64,000 nucleotides of DNA from Phyto melanocephala (GCA_941918925.1 OW799233.1:177103235-177167234); one strand, 5' to 3'. Positions 9,300-22,448 are shown, counted from the first letter of the stretch. The notes: generated by a model from the sequence alone, not told the origin. Numbers and translations are program-made.

Positions 9300-12200
9300 T
9301 CAATCACGAATAATTTGCATTTAGCTTTTAGTATACACAGAAATCATTGCACTGGTTTCGGGTTTAAAGACAAATAAGTCGCTGTAACCTAAACAAAACA
9401 ATAATTTCTTCGACATAAGCATTGCGGTCTATCCAAAAACTACTATTCTGCTATTTGTATCCCCGTTAATAGTGTCTTGAAACCTTAAGTTTAAACCTGG
9501 TTTTAGCATTAAAACTATTAACAGCTGATTTTGAGTTCACACTACAATTTTTATTGAATCAGGTTTTACTCTCAGTATGTTTAATAAATTTATTTAAATA
9601 AAATTAACTTCTTATAGAATAAATATATTTCTTGAAGTACTTGGTCATATTTATATTATTTATTTATTTGACCACTGCATATCAGCTGTTTTTGTTTGTA
9701 TGAAAAACAAAGAAATTTTTACGAAGCGCTCCAAAATTCAAATTGTTTTTATTTTCTGTAAATGAATGTTTTTAATTTATGGATTAATTTTTTGTTGTTT
9801 TGTTTTGCTGCATTCATTGTTTTTAAATTTAAATTTAGTTTTCCTGTTAAACTATTTTTTTATTGAGGGCCATCTAACATTGTTAGCTCTTTTTAATCTT
9901 TCTGAATGAAAGACACTAAAAACGAGGTTGTATCTCATAAAATGTACTTAAAACCAAATCATAAAACATTTCCAATAGTGTTAATTCCAAATGCACCTAT
10001 AGAATTACTATAATTAATTATGGTGTTATCGAATGATATAATAAAGTTGTAAACATAGTTAGAGGTTTTCCTCAAGCTTTCTAAGTAGTGTAAATTCGGT
10101 CAGGAATCGATCAATAGTACCTGCTCAGATAGGCGATTATGTGCACCGTAAATTTAATGAAGTGCTCTAAAAGTTTGGGCGAAAGAGCGCGAATTTTGAA
10201 AATAAATTTCTACGGTTTGTTCTGGTTTTTGCATGCTGATTTGCAAAAGTATACTGAAAAAGTTCAAACAGACTTTATTTGTATGACATCTAGTTTTACA
10301 GTTATTGCTATCATTATTGCAGTCTCAATACCGTAAAGTAATATTAAAAGCTACATTTTCTTTTTATGAGAGTTCCATGTTTTTTTGGCGTAGTAAGATT
10401 TTTTTTGCAAAACATTTTTCTTGTTACGTACCTGGGTCAGCTGAAGAATTGGAAACTACGCCATCTGAGTAAGCCGCGTGAGCTAGAAGGGACGGTGTGC
10501 AGCGAGGCCTGCCACAGATAGCGTGTAACAGAAATTATAATTAAACGTACGACCCATAATAAGAAGGATATTTTGTGGTCGCTTACAGAATTAAAGGATG
10601 TGTGAATAGCAGTTCAATGATCTCAGACTCCCAATTAATACTTTCAACTGAACATTTTTAGGAATTTTGTGGGCAGTGCAGACCACATTCGCTTACCGTA
10701 TTGCACATATGGAAATACTTAAATTGAGACAAATTATTTTCAACCGTATTTTTTGTAAATAAAATCAAAAGGATTTTCACTCAACAATAATTTAGTTTTT
10801 CATTCTATTTAGTGTGTTTACCAAGCACTTGTAGAACAATTTTAAATTTTGTATCTCAAACGGATTACATCTTTTAGCTTTTTGTTTAGTCTTAAGCTCA
10901 GCTCTAGATATTTATTAAAATATTCATTAAAGTTAAAATTATTAAATGTTTTAAAGGTCTACATTTAATTCTCTCTTTTGCAATAAAAAAAGTACTTGTT
11001 TTTGGCAATCACAAGTTTATTTGTATAAATCTAATGTTTTTGTATTCATTTGCAGACAAAACAAGGGTCATCATTATTATTATTATTTTGTGAGGCTTAA
11101 TGCAAACAACCATTTGCTATTGACCATCCTAAATAATGTGTATGAAATATATTTCGAGGCCACTAATGTTGCCTGTGTACTGATTGTAATTTATTGGCAT
11201 GACTAATGCCACCAAAAGCCATAAACAAATACAAATTAACTAACAAACTAATACAAGTACAAACAAAGAAATACATGCATACATATGTACATGGTCGCAC
11301 AAAAGCACATTCTATAGAAGGTACATGAAACTTATGTTGGGTGTTGTTGAAAGTAAGGGGTTGTTGAAAGGAGTAAATAGTTGTGAGTGTGTTATTGGTC
11401 AAGTTATGTTTTCATCGCATCAATATTATAGATATAAAGTCGAAAATTAGCATAATATAAACAATTTAAGTCAGACTTAAAGTATACAATATACAATTAA
11501 ATTTATTCAAGAAATTTTTGCAAACTTGTAAAAAAACGGAGAGTATTTTAATAATCTTTTTTTTTTTTAATTTTATTGGTATTTCTAAGAATTTTGTGAA
11601 ACAAAGCATAATGCTTAATTAAATCTTTGTATTTTGCTTAACTTTGTACTATTTGACTAGCCAGATATAAGCTGCCATTGCCAGCTATGGCTTCGTTTTG
11701 AAATTTGAAATTTTTTTTTCCAATTTTGTCGCCATTTTACGCGTTACTCCCTTACTAGAAGCTGGAGAATGAGTTAAGGAAGACAATTAAAGTTTACGAA
11801 CATTTTTAAAATTGTTGATTAAATTTCTATTTAAATTGCTTAACTAAACAATCACAACACTGTTATTTTTCCACTTATACAGATTCACCTTTAACTCCAT
11901 CACCACCTCCCTTTACCAGCATTTAATTTGTGTCACAAATAATTTCAAGAGTTAAAAACTCTTTTCTTCATTACTCATGTTACAGAAAGGCAAATGACAT
12001 TAGACATAGAAAAATAGAAATTAGACAAAAATCAAGTTTCTTATTTATTTACTTTTCGACTAATTACAAATGCCAATCAGTAAAAACAAATCTACACGTA
12101 CTTACAAGCATATTTCATTCACATTTCACCACAGGCTACACTACTCCCAACACTTAAGTTTACTTTCTGCCACAGCTACAAATCAATGGATGTACAGTCT

Positions 12201-14090
12201 GAAACACAACAGCAACAGCAGCACCAACCAGCAATGAAGAAGCAAACAACATTGTTTGAGTGTATGTATGAATGTACAATCAACAATGACTATAACGACC
12301 AACTCTTAAAAAGTTTGAAATGAAAACAAATAAAAACAGCAATAATAACAACTACAAATGAGCAAATTCCAACTACAACAACAATATGACAAATAGAGAA
12401 GAAATAAATTCATACAATGTGTAAATGGATACAATTTTCAAGTGGTTTATAGTGGAAATTGTATCGCAAAAATGTTTAAGTACTTGTGTGTTTGTATGGG
12501 TGTATGTATGTACTGCTGGCATAAATGGAGAAGTATCCTTAAGTATAGTTTCCTATAAATTCTATGTGGGCCAGGTATTGGCATTGGTTTCGATTCCCGA
12601 AACCGGTTCATTATACAACATCAATAACTGGTAAACGAATAATTTTATCCAGTTATCTAGTTGTATTAAGGGAAAATTTCCTTCTCAGAATATTTGTAAT
12701 AAAAGTTCAGTGAGAGAAAATTTATGCAAGATTATTTTTTGTTCTAAATAAACTCAAGCAGTCAGATTAAATGTTTTTGCAACCTTTTGGGCATATGGTA
12801 GTTGATGATTGCATTTTTAACCCCGATTACCCCAGGGTTTCAAGTATCTGTATCGATCAGTTGGAGTTCATACGATAGGAAAATGGTTTGATGGTCGGTG
12901 TACGGTATCGATGCTTTTATTTCTTTCATCCACTAAAGGATCTCTTTTATGGTACAGAAATGCAATAAAACGTCTGTATCTAAGTTATTCAATTTTATTA
13001 CTTAAGTCCAGGTACATATCTCAAAATTAGATTGAGAGATTTTCGACAGTTTATCTTAAATGAGTACCGACTCACTCAAATTGGACAGGATAATTTAATG
13101 CAAATAGTTTGGAAAGGAGGTTAGGTAGAATTTGACACAATAAAGAAACCAAAAAGAGTCGATAAAATATTCTTTTTTTATTTTTTAAGCTCTAGCTGAG
13201 ATAAGACTTTGCTATTTAACACTATTTTTATTTGTAAAAATTTTTCTATAAATTTATCTTTTGTTAAAATAAATTACCTTTTAGAACATGCCCAAAATTT
13301 TTTTTTCTTTTAAAATTAACTTTTGAGAAATTTTGGATTTATAGAATATTTGTAAAAAATTTCTTAGTTGTATAAAATTGTTAATAAATATTCAATTCAC
13401 AACCTACAAGTAATTTAAAAATGTTTTGAAGCTTTTTCATATAAAATTATTTATAACTTTTCGTTTGTGTGTAACAAGTGCTGTTTGTGTGTGTGTTTTG
13501 AGGGTGTTTTATTTATTAACTGTGTCACTACTTTTTTAGAAGAAGAAGCTATAGGGAGACAGTGTACTCAAACAAAGTATTTAAAAAGAAGAAAAAAAAA
13601 TTAAAAAACGTAAATAATGGAATTAGAAAAGTAACCAATGGATGCACGACTGAGTTATTTAAACTTTAAAATACGTCAAACAACCCGTTTTACATATAAA
13701 CTCAGCCATACAAGCACACTCAGTCACACACAGCCATTCTCTTCGTAAAATTAAAAATTACACGAGTGGCTGAAACAAGAAAGAACAACAAAAACTAAAA
13801 CTATAACTAACTACCAACAAACAACAATCAAGTCGTTGTCATCGCTTTTACAATGGAAATCTCCAAAGATACATACATACAACGCACATACATACATGCA
13901 CATCTACTAACTACTACATATATTACATATTCGTAAATGTACAAATGAAAATTATAGCGCTTAAAAAAGGCCATGTTATGGAAGGCCTTTTTTTTTTTGG
14001 ACAAAGTAATATTCTGTTAATATTTCCTTAAAAAGAAAAAAAAAGCGTCGAACACTTTGGAATGTACCGTATTCTTGCTAGGCGATTTCG
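9300..14090. other. Long gene-free region
   Basis: No gene is supported over nearly 4.8 kb. There are short CAA/CAG-rich runs near 12200-12400, microsatellite-like CATA repeats near 13870-13910, and a hairpin-forming GGCC/GGCC pair beside a T-run near 13970-13998. The stretch reads like intergenic or intronic host DNA. One more GC-rich patch is listed separately. Confidence 0.5.
10430..10690. other. GC-richer island of unknown origin
   Basis: Composition rises clearly above the surroundings. A plus-strand frame reads LGQLKNWKLRHLSKPRELEG and continues with a C-x3-C-H motif before a stop. It resembles decayed coding sequence, perhaps of a transposon, but I could not assign it. Confidence 0.25.
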
Positions 14091-14094
14091 GTTT

Positions 14095-14990
14095 TTTTTT
14101 TTATATTTTTGCTGAACGTGGGGGTCGGCTTTAAAAATTTTTCGATATATCATCCAGCTTTAGATGTCGCTATTTTTGGCTTGAGGTGCCCATAGTTCTG
14201 TCCCAAAGATATTCACCTCAAGTACCCTGAACCAGGTTTTAACCATTTGATTTCAGATCTTATCTCCCAATGGCGCAAATCTAAAACCAAAGAGTGCCGT
14301 GCCGAATTCGATTATGCCCTTCACCAACATGTATTCCACTGTTCAAGGCCTTTCATCTGACACAAATATTGGGGAGTGTGTTAAATTTAACCCATATATG
14401 CATTTATTGTGCGTCATTTTGTAATGAAGACCATCATAGATTTAATTTTTTTTATAATGTGTTATATTGCAATTGTGTAGCAGCTAAAAAAAACAATGTT
14501 CCTTTGTCAATATTAGAAAAAAAGCAGTTGCATTTTAGAGCTTATATCTCAGTTAGTTTCAAACCGAAATGTAGGTTTTTCTCAGGAATGAATTTTGAGA
14601 CTACGGATTTTAGTCTTATTTGCGAGTATGAGAAACATGATACATATACATAACAAAATATATATTTTTTCAAAAAACTTTTGCGTACAGCTTTGCCGAT
14701 TTCTTAGTGTTCAATTTGTCCAATGTTTTTAACCATTATCCCCTTGAAATATTTGTATATCCATAATTACTAACAAATATTTCGATAAATTATCTAAGGG
14801 CTAAAAAAATTTAATTGTCTTGTTGACTCATATCTCAGAAACTTATGTGGCAATTGTGCTGTATTTCAATGGTAATGTATTCCCGTATATTTTTAAAAGA
14901 TTTAAACTTTTTGGTTGCCGACCGTACGGAGCAGACTATTAATCATCCCGAACCAAAATGATTAATGTATTTGAAAATCTCACTGTACAA
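14095..14990. repeat. Dispersed fly repeat, copy 1
   Basis: Contains phrases shared with the copies at 17275, 47560 and 63390, such as GCTTATATCTCAGTTAGTTT and the GTGCCGAAT/TGCCCTTCACC motif. It has no transposase. A 119-codon frame across it (14294..14653) is not gene-like. Confidence 0.6.
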
Positions 14991-16430
14991 ACGGAAAATA
15001 CAAAAAACAGTTAAAAAAGGCGGCCGTTGCGTTCAACTAATCATTAAAATTTTTTTTTTCAAAATTGCTTTGCAAGAATACTTTTTATAATACTTTGTTA
15101 GGGCTTGAACAGAAAACTTTAGTGTAGAAAAAATGTGAAACTCAAATGTTATTATGTGTTTCGTTTAAAAACAAATTTAAAAATTATTTAGACATTTTTT
15201 CACTTAAAATTTGTGCAAGCCTTTAACACATCTTGTAGGTAAATAAGGCCCAAAATTCCAAACAACTTGGTATTTTTCTACTAACATTAAATGTGCTTTC
15301 TATGTAGTTGTGTATGATCCTTCTATTCAAGAGCACGTGTAACAAAGCAGTTAATTTTCGAGAGATGTTTGAAAATAGCAATAAAAACGAACAAAAAATA
15401 ATGAAAATAAATGTGTCTATGTAGTATGGAAGTGATATGACATGCTAACTTGGTTACTCTAGTTTAGACACACACATACCCTCACTCTTACCTACATATA
15501 CTGGTAGACTTGCTAAATAGAGAAATGTAGCACTTTAAATACACGCACTGGCTTTTTGAAAGTCAAATGTGCCACCAAAACGTATGAGTGACAATATAGT
15601 CACGAAAACAATCGAGGGAACAATAGGCGAATTGGCGTCTCAGTGACATAATGAGTAAGCGAATGACTGAATGAATGCTTAAGTATTTAAATGCCCAGTA
15701 GTATTGGTTGGTGATGCTTTTAAATTTATTGCCTGTTTTGCTTTCCTCCAAAAAAGTGCTTTTTTTTCTTTTACTTTTCATGTGACATTAGGAGTTATTG
15801 TTGCATGTACCTTAAACCGTACCGATCGTAAGTGGTGTCTCTACAGTTTTCGCTATATTTTTGGTAAAGCCTGTTGATCTAAACAAAATTTGAGATTATA
15901 ACAAAAATGGTATACAAATTTTATTACACTTATGGCAATACCTTCTGAGAAAAAGTTCATGATTTTTTGCCAGATTTAATTTTCTGATATAAAATACTAG
16001 ACTAGTATACTTGCATAATATCGACCGCTGTGCGCGATAATATCGTATGTTACGTTGTTTTAGAAATCGTCTTTTTTATGCAAATTGGTTCTACATTCAG
16101 TTATCCATCTGCTGATAAAATATTATAGCGATAATTGTTTTAGTTATGGAGATAACACTGTGTACATTTTTTCCTAAGTATGTACCAGTGTTATTTACAT
16201 TTTTCATTTATTTAAAAGTAATAAAAACGCTCTCCTGTAAAATTTTGTTATTGTACGAAACGATGATTTCGCGCTCAGAGTTCGTTCTAATAGATTAGCA
16301 GAGAACAAACATAAATACATTGTTTTTCCTCTGATGAGTAATAGTGTTTTTAATAAAAAGTTTCCCCAACACCAAATTCTTAAGCTTAGCAAAATAAAAT
16401 ATTCGTCATCTTGAGACAACATCGTTATAT
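14991..16430. other. Gene-free stretch
   Basis: Non-coding, with an imperfect hairpin near 16152-16195 (ATAACACTGTGTACA paired with TGTACCAGTGTTAT). Nothing else is supported. Confidence 0.4.
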
Positions 16431-16830
16431 CAAACCCGAATAGCCGACATTAAATACCAAATATATGACCAAAATTGAACAAGGCGACTGTAGGGGAATT
16501 AAGTGTTAAATGGCCATATGTATGTCCGTCTGTCTTTCCGTGTGTTGGTTGCAATGAATTTTTAGAAGCCCCCACATGTTGCACAGTTATATATGTGGTA
16601 TAAACATTTAAGAAATATCTAGGAATAAATTGCTATTGAAATCCTGCACAATCGCCCTTAAATGTCTGAAATATGAGCAAATTAACACGACTGCCTCATT
16701 ATATTCCCATATTTTTACCAGAAAAAAACAACATTTTCCAGCCCTAGGATAATATATAGAAAAGTTTTCTACTATTTATCTAATCGTCAAAGTTCTAGAT
16801 AAAAATAATTTTTAAAAATATACATATAAT
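16431..16830. repeat. Dispersed repeat of the GTCCGTCTGTC type, copy 1
   Basis: Contains ATGTCCGTCTGTC, then a segment with AGCCCCCACATGTTG, and ends with phrases (AACACGACTGCCTC, CCATATTTTTACC) that recur near 41690. It is related to the stretches at 41396..41870 and 60420..60600. Confidence 0.5.
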
Positions 16831-16962
16831 ATCTATCAAGTTGCTAAAGCTCTTAATTAATTTTATGATACGCTAAGGACAGCAAAATACAAGCCGAAGT
16901 CTGAAAAACTAGTGCTTAGAAAAATTGACTAATCGGTTAGAAACAAACTAAAAATACAAATT

Positions 16963-17100
16963 AATATTTTTTAAATTTTTAGTCAGGCTTGAGTTCAGAT
17001 TTATTTTTTCATTTATCACAATTAATAAAAAAAAAATTGTTTGTAAAAATAAGAATGTTAATACGAACTCAAGCCTGATTAAAAATTTAAAAAAAATATT
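16963..17100. repeat. 138-bp inverted repeat with 34-36-bp arms
   Basis: The left arm 16963..16996 ends TCAGGCTTGAGTTC. The right arm 17065..17100 starts GAACTCAAGCCTGA. Arms match with only a few changes around a 68-bp A/T loop. It could be a very short MITE or foldback; no target duplication was found. Confidence 0.7.
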
Positions 17101-17274
17101 AGTTTAAACAGAAAAGTTCGACAAAACAAAAATTCAATTTGAAAAATACAAATGTTACAGCGTTTTTCTTAAAATTTATAAACAAAGATCGATTTTTTTT
17201 AGCTTATGGATAACAGAAAAGAGCAATCTGGCTATCAAAAAAAAAGAGATACATTATACATTATAAAAACAATT

Positions 17275-17780
17275 TGAATCCCTGATGGACGCCGCTGCAA
17301 AAGGGCGTACAAAACTTGTATATATGGCTCAAATATAGTATTTAAAAATGTACTTACTTCAACACCCTCAATTTTAGTATTAAACGAAGTCCAAGATGGC
17401 GTCTGAATTAAAATGACGAATATATGGGTTAATTTTAGTAAATATGGTTTTGTCCCCTTTTACCCAGACAATATTTGCATCAGATAAAATGGCTTGACTA
17501 ATAGAATTTAGCTAACTGTGAAAAAGTTAAAATCTAAACAAAATGGCGGATATTTTTCTTCTCAACCCCATTAATATTAGTATCAAATGGCTCGTTAAAT
17601 AGTACTAACTCTTTAAAAATTCCAAATCAAAAATTGTGTTGGAAATAATAAAGCAAAATGGCGTATAACACTAAATATAAAAGTAACGATGTGATAACTA
17701 CACTCATGTGCCTGATGATGAAGGGTATTATCAAATTCCGTATGGCCGAATAAAACACTTTTGTTTTGCTTTAAAAATCC
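17275..17780. repeat. Dispersed fly repeat, copy 2
   Basis: Contains CCAAGATGGCGTCTGAA and AAAATGGCGGATATTTTT, shared in altered form with 47930-48110 and 63640-63790. Non-coding. Confidence 0.55.
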
Positions 17781-19550
17781 TTTGTACTTTATATTCGATG
17801 GTGGACGCCCTATTTTCTTTTAAATTGTAGGTGGTACGGTCTAATGTACAGACATGTAGTTTATATTTTCACACGAGTTACGTATATAGCTTCGCATGTG
17901 TTTCAGTGTTCTGTGCTATAAATTCAAAATATCTACTTTGTTGTTTTTTTATGGATACGTTTATGTACAGTGGGTTTTTTAGAAATATTCTGAAGGTGAT
18001 GGATTTCCTTGTCCTGATATGGAAACGTACAGACATTATAACTAAATCACTATAAAAGTAATTTTCCCATGATCAGGTTTTTGTCACACTCAGGTTAAGG
18101 GGATGTCCGATAGACTTTTGAGTCTTATTAACTGATTTAAAATTCAAGTGTATCAAGAACTTATTCCTTACGGTTTTACAAGGTTAGCTTTTGCACAAAC
18201 AATGTTGGGATTGATGAATAGAAACCAAAGCCAAAATCACATCCGTCTTAACAGTTTTGTTAGCAATCAAAACGTTCATGATTGAATTGTGTGATAATTA
18301 ATTGATTCTGTTGTTATCTGGCGGTTATAAAATCGGACATCGCAGGAGTCACTAATACTCAGTACTGCCTTTAAATTGATGTAACAAACTAAAGTTCTGT
18401 AGCTAAAATATTAAATACACTGTATGAACTAAGGTTTTCGATTGACAATATAATCTGGAGCTTTTTAATTATTTCAAAATTAAAAAAATATGTGTTTAAA
18501 ATTTCCCCATAATTTTTAATATTCTTCAAATTAAATACATCTTTTAAGTAAAAATTTTTTTCATATTGAATTAATTTAATGAATTCATCCACTGTAAGAT
18601 GTTCGACATTTTTCCCTTTTCTTGATAAATGTGTTTTTGTATGTGTGTGTGTGTGAGTGTATTTAAGTGCTTGATTGTTTTGTGAATTTAATTAGGTTGC
18701 TGGGTTGCTTTCAATTTTCATCAGGATTGAAATTGAATTAAGTCAGTATGCAAAGTAAAATGTGCGCGTTTTTGTATGTGTGTGTATGAATGTAATTGAA
18801 TGCTACTCTCGTATATTGTAAGCGTAAGGGCATTCACTTTAAAGTAGAAGAGTGTATACAAAATACAAATTATTACCCACCTACGCACATTAACTCACAC
18901 ACATACGCACGCATTTTTGTATATAAAGCATGAGTAGATTTCCAGCCGACTCTTTAGAGCTTCATGTAGAATGGTAAACAAATCAACCGTGTATACTGTT
19001 AAGTGTGTTAAAATTAAGAGAACAAACAATAACAAAAATGTTCGTTCATCAACACAATTTCTTTTTTGTAAAATATTTTCTTTCTTCCAATTCTTTTCGT
19101 AACGCTTTACAGAAAACGATAAAAAGAAAATAATGTGCTGAAAAGATGTGAAAAGCTATTTGCGTGCAGTTAAGAATACCAACAACTTGATTTCTTTTAT
19201 TTTAAAAGATAAAAGAATTTTTTTTAAGGACATACACATACTTGTTGATGGGGAAGAGAAAAAAAATCATTTTGAAAGGATATAGTACATACACATATAA
19301 GAGTATATGTTGGAAGAAAATAATGTCTTTGTTGCATGAAAATTCTTTTATTTTCGGTTTTAATTTTGAGAAATAGCAGAGAGTTTATTTTTTGCCTTGT
19401 TTTTTTTTTATCGTGTCTGCTTTTGTTACTACCGCTATTTTTAAGGCATGAAGGTCTGTTGTAGTTACAAGCGTAGGTGAATTGCAAGTAAATAGCAAAT
19501 TTTTTCTAATAAGTAGTAGTTAAGGCAGCTATAAAACATATGATTGATAG
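17781..19550. other. Gene-free stretch with GT microsatellites
   Basis: Holds GT runs near 18640-18656 and 18776. An inverted pair GATGTCCGAT (about 18104) and ATCGGACATC (about 18332) may bound a short degenerate MITE. No gene is supported. Confidence 0.4.
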
Positions 19551-19776
19551 GTAGGTAGGTACGTAGGTAAGCCTGGTGCAAAGTTACCGTCACACCCTCA
19601 CCCGGAGACCATTACGGTCTATTATGACGCCTTAATAGAGAGAAGAATAGAATAAGAATAGAAATATTTAAAATAGAAGAGAAAGAGAAGCAGACCAGTC
19701 CATAGTCTATGGCGGGAATCGAACCCGCAACCCCCCAAACTACTGACCAGTCCTCTACTGACAAGTCCATCGGGGC
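19551..19776 (-). mobile_element. tRNA-derived SINE
   Basis: Read on the minus strand, it starts GCCCCGATGGAC. A-box-like sequence follows (around 19768-19752), then a perfect B box GGTTCGATTCC (19725..19715), then a non-tRNA body, and it ends in a (CTAC)n tail (19568-19551). Known: split pol III promoters with a tRNA-like head and simple-repeat tail define SINEs. No intact tRNA cloverleaf is expected after the B box. The source tRNA is unknown. Confidence 0.75.
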
Positions 19777-20480
19777 ATATATGTATATTTAAATAAAAAG
19801 TGAATGCGTCTAAGGCTTAACCTGGATCCTCGTTTAACCCTTTGACGACCAGAGGCAAACCTACTTGCCCAGGGGTTTTCATCATAAAATTGTTTCCGTA
19901 GGAGATCGAATAAATTTGTTCAATATTGGTTTACAGCAGACGATAGTGGCAATACAAATGTGGTAGGTGGTAGGTTCTTATCTGCCCCCATTTGCCCGAT
20001 AGGTGGCCTCAATGTTTGTCAAAAAGTCAACTTACTTTAGAGGGGTAGTGTGGAGAGACCGTAGGATGCATCTGTCTAAAACTAAGGCATATTTTGGCGG
20101 CACCTCTTACCTTTAAAAAAATATATTAGCCAGGTTTGTGTAAGTTTTGAGCTGCCCACAACTTTGCCAAACGTTTTTGGCAAGTATGTTTGCCTATGGG
20201 CTGAAACGGAAAAAATGCACATAAAAATAATCAAATGTTTGTTGCTTATTTTCATCATTATATGTATGTCTGAGTATACAGTCTTAAATTTTTTGGTGCA
20301 TGTCGGTTTTTAATTGTTTATAATGAAATTTAATTGAACAAAACAGATTTTGTTTGTTATTGTTTTAAGTTGCAAGCTTTTTCTGCGCTGCTAGTGTCTT
20401 CGTTTTCATTAACTAATTATTCGAAATCAATAAGAGAAAACGTATTTCGTGTATTACTATTTAATATTGTATTATTATAG

Positions 20481-21158
20481 TATTTCGAGTCCAAGAGGAT
20501 AAACCGATAGAAATTGTTATCGAAGGCAATAATCCCGTAGAGTCTCCTGTAATTAAAAAGATCAGCAGTAGTCGTAACCTATTAACAGTTGCTATAGAGG
20601 CTGAGCCAATTGCAACGACTTCTAATGCTTTAGTTATACTAGAAAAGCCAATACATTTTATACCACCAGATAAGACTTTCCGGTTCAGAGAGACGAGTGC
20701 CTATAAAAGCCCCGTTTTTACTGGATTTCAGGATTGCACTTATGAATATTCCCAAGTTTTAAAACCTACTATAAATATACATGAGGAAATGCCATCAGCA
20801 TATGATGTGTTTAATGCTGTTTGTAATTTTGAAGGTTAGGTTTTACAATTTCAACATACTAGTTCTAATTATAAAATAAGAAGTATAATTTTTGGTTTCA
20901 GAAATGTGCATTCACTCTGACCGTGTAAGAGTTCAAGGCTTATATCGGCCTAATCATACGTTAAGCCTAGTAAAACTACCCAGTATTCGAATATATTGGT
21001 CCACAGATCCGACATTTCAGCAATCTCAAAGTGCAGATATCAGGACGCGGCCTCCCACCTATGGCAAATATAGTCGCACAAATGTATTTTGTACTATATG
21101 TAATGTATTCCTTTGCTTCACATTATCACGTGACTACTTTGGCGAGTACCATGTATAG
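20481..21158 (+). pseudogene. piggyBac-derived, core-deleted transposase gene, copy 1
   Basis: Exon 20481..20834 (acceptor TATTATAG) and exon 20902..21158 join across a 67-nt intron (donor GGTTAG, acceptor GGTTTCAG) to give over 200 residues without a stop; the first exon with the start codon was not found. Recognisable parts: YDVFNAVCNF, then LVKLPSIRIYWSTDPTFQQ, matching the piggyBac stretch before the catalytic core, followed directly by a C-terminal cysteine-rich domain (C-T-I-C, then LCF and EYH). The region that should carry the three catalytic Asp is missing, but the frame is kept across the junction. The zinc-binding region has Tyr where many family members have a late Cys (RDYFGEYH). 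It cannot be an active transposase. A DNA-binding repressor is possible by analogy with deletion-type P-element repressors (inference). Confidence 0.65.
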
Positions 21159-21770
21159 TACTTGTTATTTTTGTTCAAATTCTTTGTAAATTATTTGTTT
21201 AATATTTGTTCAATATTGGTTTACAGCAGACGATAGTGGCAATACAAATGTGGTAGGTGGTAGGTTCTTATCTGCCCCCATTTGCCCGATAGGTGGCCTC
21301 AATGTTTGTCAAAAAGTCAACTTACTTTAGAGGGGTAGTGTGGAGAGACCGTAGGATGCATCTGTCTAAAACTAAGGCATATTTTGGCGGCACCTCTTAC
21401 CTTTAAAAAAATATATTAGCCAGGTTTGTGTAAGTTTTGAGCTGCCCACAACTTTGCCAAACGTTTTTGGCAAGTATGTTTGCCTATGGGCTGAAACGGA
21501 AAAAATGCACATAAAAATAATCAAATGTTTGTTGCTTATTTTCATCATTATATGTATGTCTGAGTATACAGTCTTAAATTTTTTGGTGCATGTCGGTTTT
21601 TAATTGTTTATAATGAAATTTAATTGAACAAAACAGATTTTGTTTGTTATTGTTTTAAGTTGCAAGCTTTTTCTGCGCTGCTAGTGTCTTCGTTTTCATT
21701 AACTAATTATTCGAAATCAATAAGAGAAAACGTATTTCGTGTATTACTATTTAATATTGTATTATTATAG

Positions 21771-22448
21771 TATTTCGAGTCCAAGAGGATAAACCGATAG
21801 AAATTGTTATCGAAGGCAATAATCCCGTAGAGTCTCCTGTAATTAAAAAGATCAGCAGTAGTCGTAACCTATTAACAGTTGCTATAGAGGCTGAGCCAAT
21901 TGCAACGACTTCTAATGCTTTAGTTATACTAGAAAAGCCAATACATTTTATACCACCAGATAAGACTTTCCGGTTCAGAGAGACGAGTGCCTATAAAAGC
22001 CCCGTTTTTACTGGATTTCAGGATTGCACTTATGAATATTCCCAAGTTTTAAAACCTACTATAAATATACATGAGGAAATGCCATCAGCATATGATGTGT
22101 TTAATGCTGTTTGTAATTTTGAAGGTTAGGTTTTACAATTTCAACATACTAGTTCTAATTATAAAATAAGAAGTATAATTTTTGGTTTCAGAAATGTGCA
22201 TTCACTCTGACCGTGTAAGAGTTCAAGGCTTATATCGGCCTAATCATACGTTAAGCCTAGTAAAACTACCCAGTATTCGAATATATTGGTCCACAGATCC
22301 GACATTTCAGCAATCTCAAAGTGCAGATATCAGGACGCGGCCTCCCACCTATGGCAAATATAGTCGCACAAATGTATTTTGTACTATATGTAATGTATTC
22401 CTTTGCTTCACATTATCACGTGACTACTTTGGCGAGTACCATGTATAG
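21771..22448 (+). pseudogene. piggyBac-derived, core-deleted transposase gene, copy 2
   Basis: Identical to copy 1, shifted by 1290 bp: exons 21771..22124 and 22192..22448 with the same splice sites and stop. Both copies share one orientation. Transcription through both could give read-through or trans-spliced products, but nothing in the sequence shows that. Same missing catalytic core and same altered C-terminal zinc-binding position. Confidence 0.65.

Noticed and set aside
14294..14653. 119-codon ORF
   Set aside because: Lies wholly inside a dispersed non-coding repeat, shows no domain, and other copies of the repeat do not keep the frame.
18103..18342. Possible MITE bounded by GATGTCCGAT and ATCGGACATC
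   Set aside because: Only a 10-bp inverted match and no target duplication; mentioned within the gene-free stretch only.
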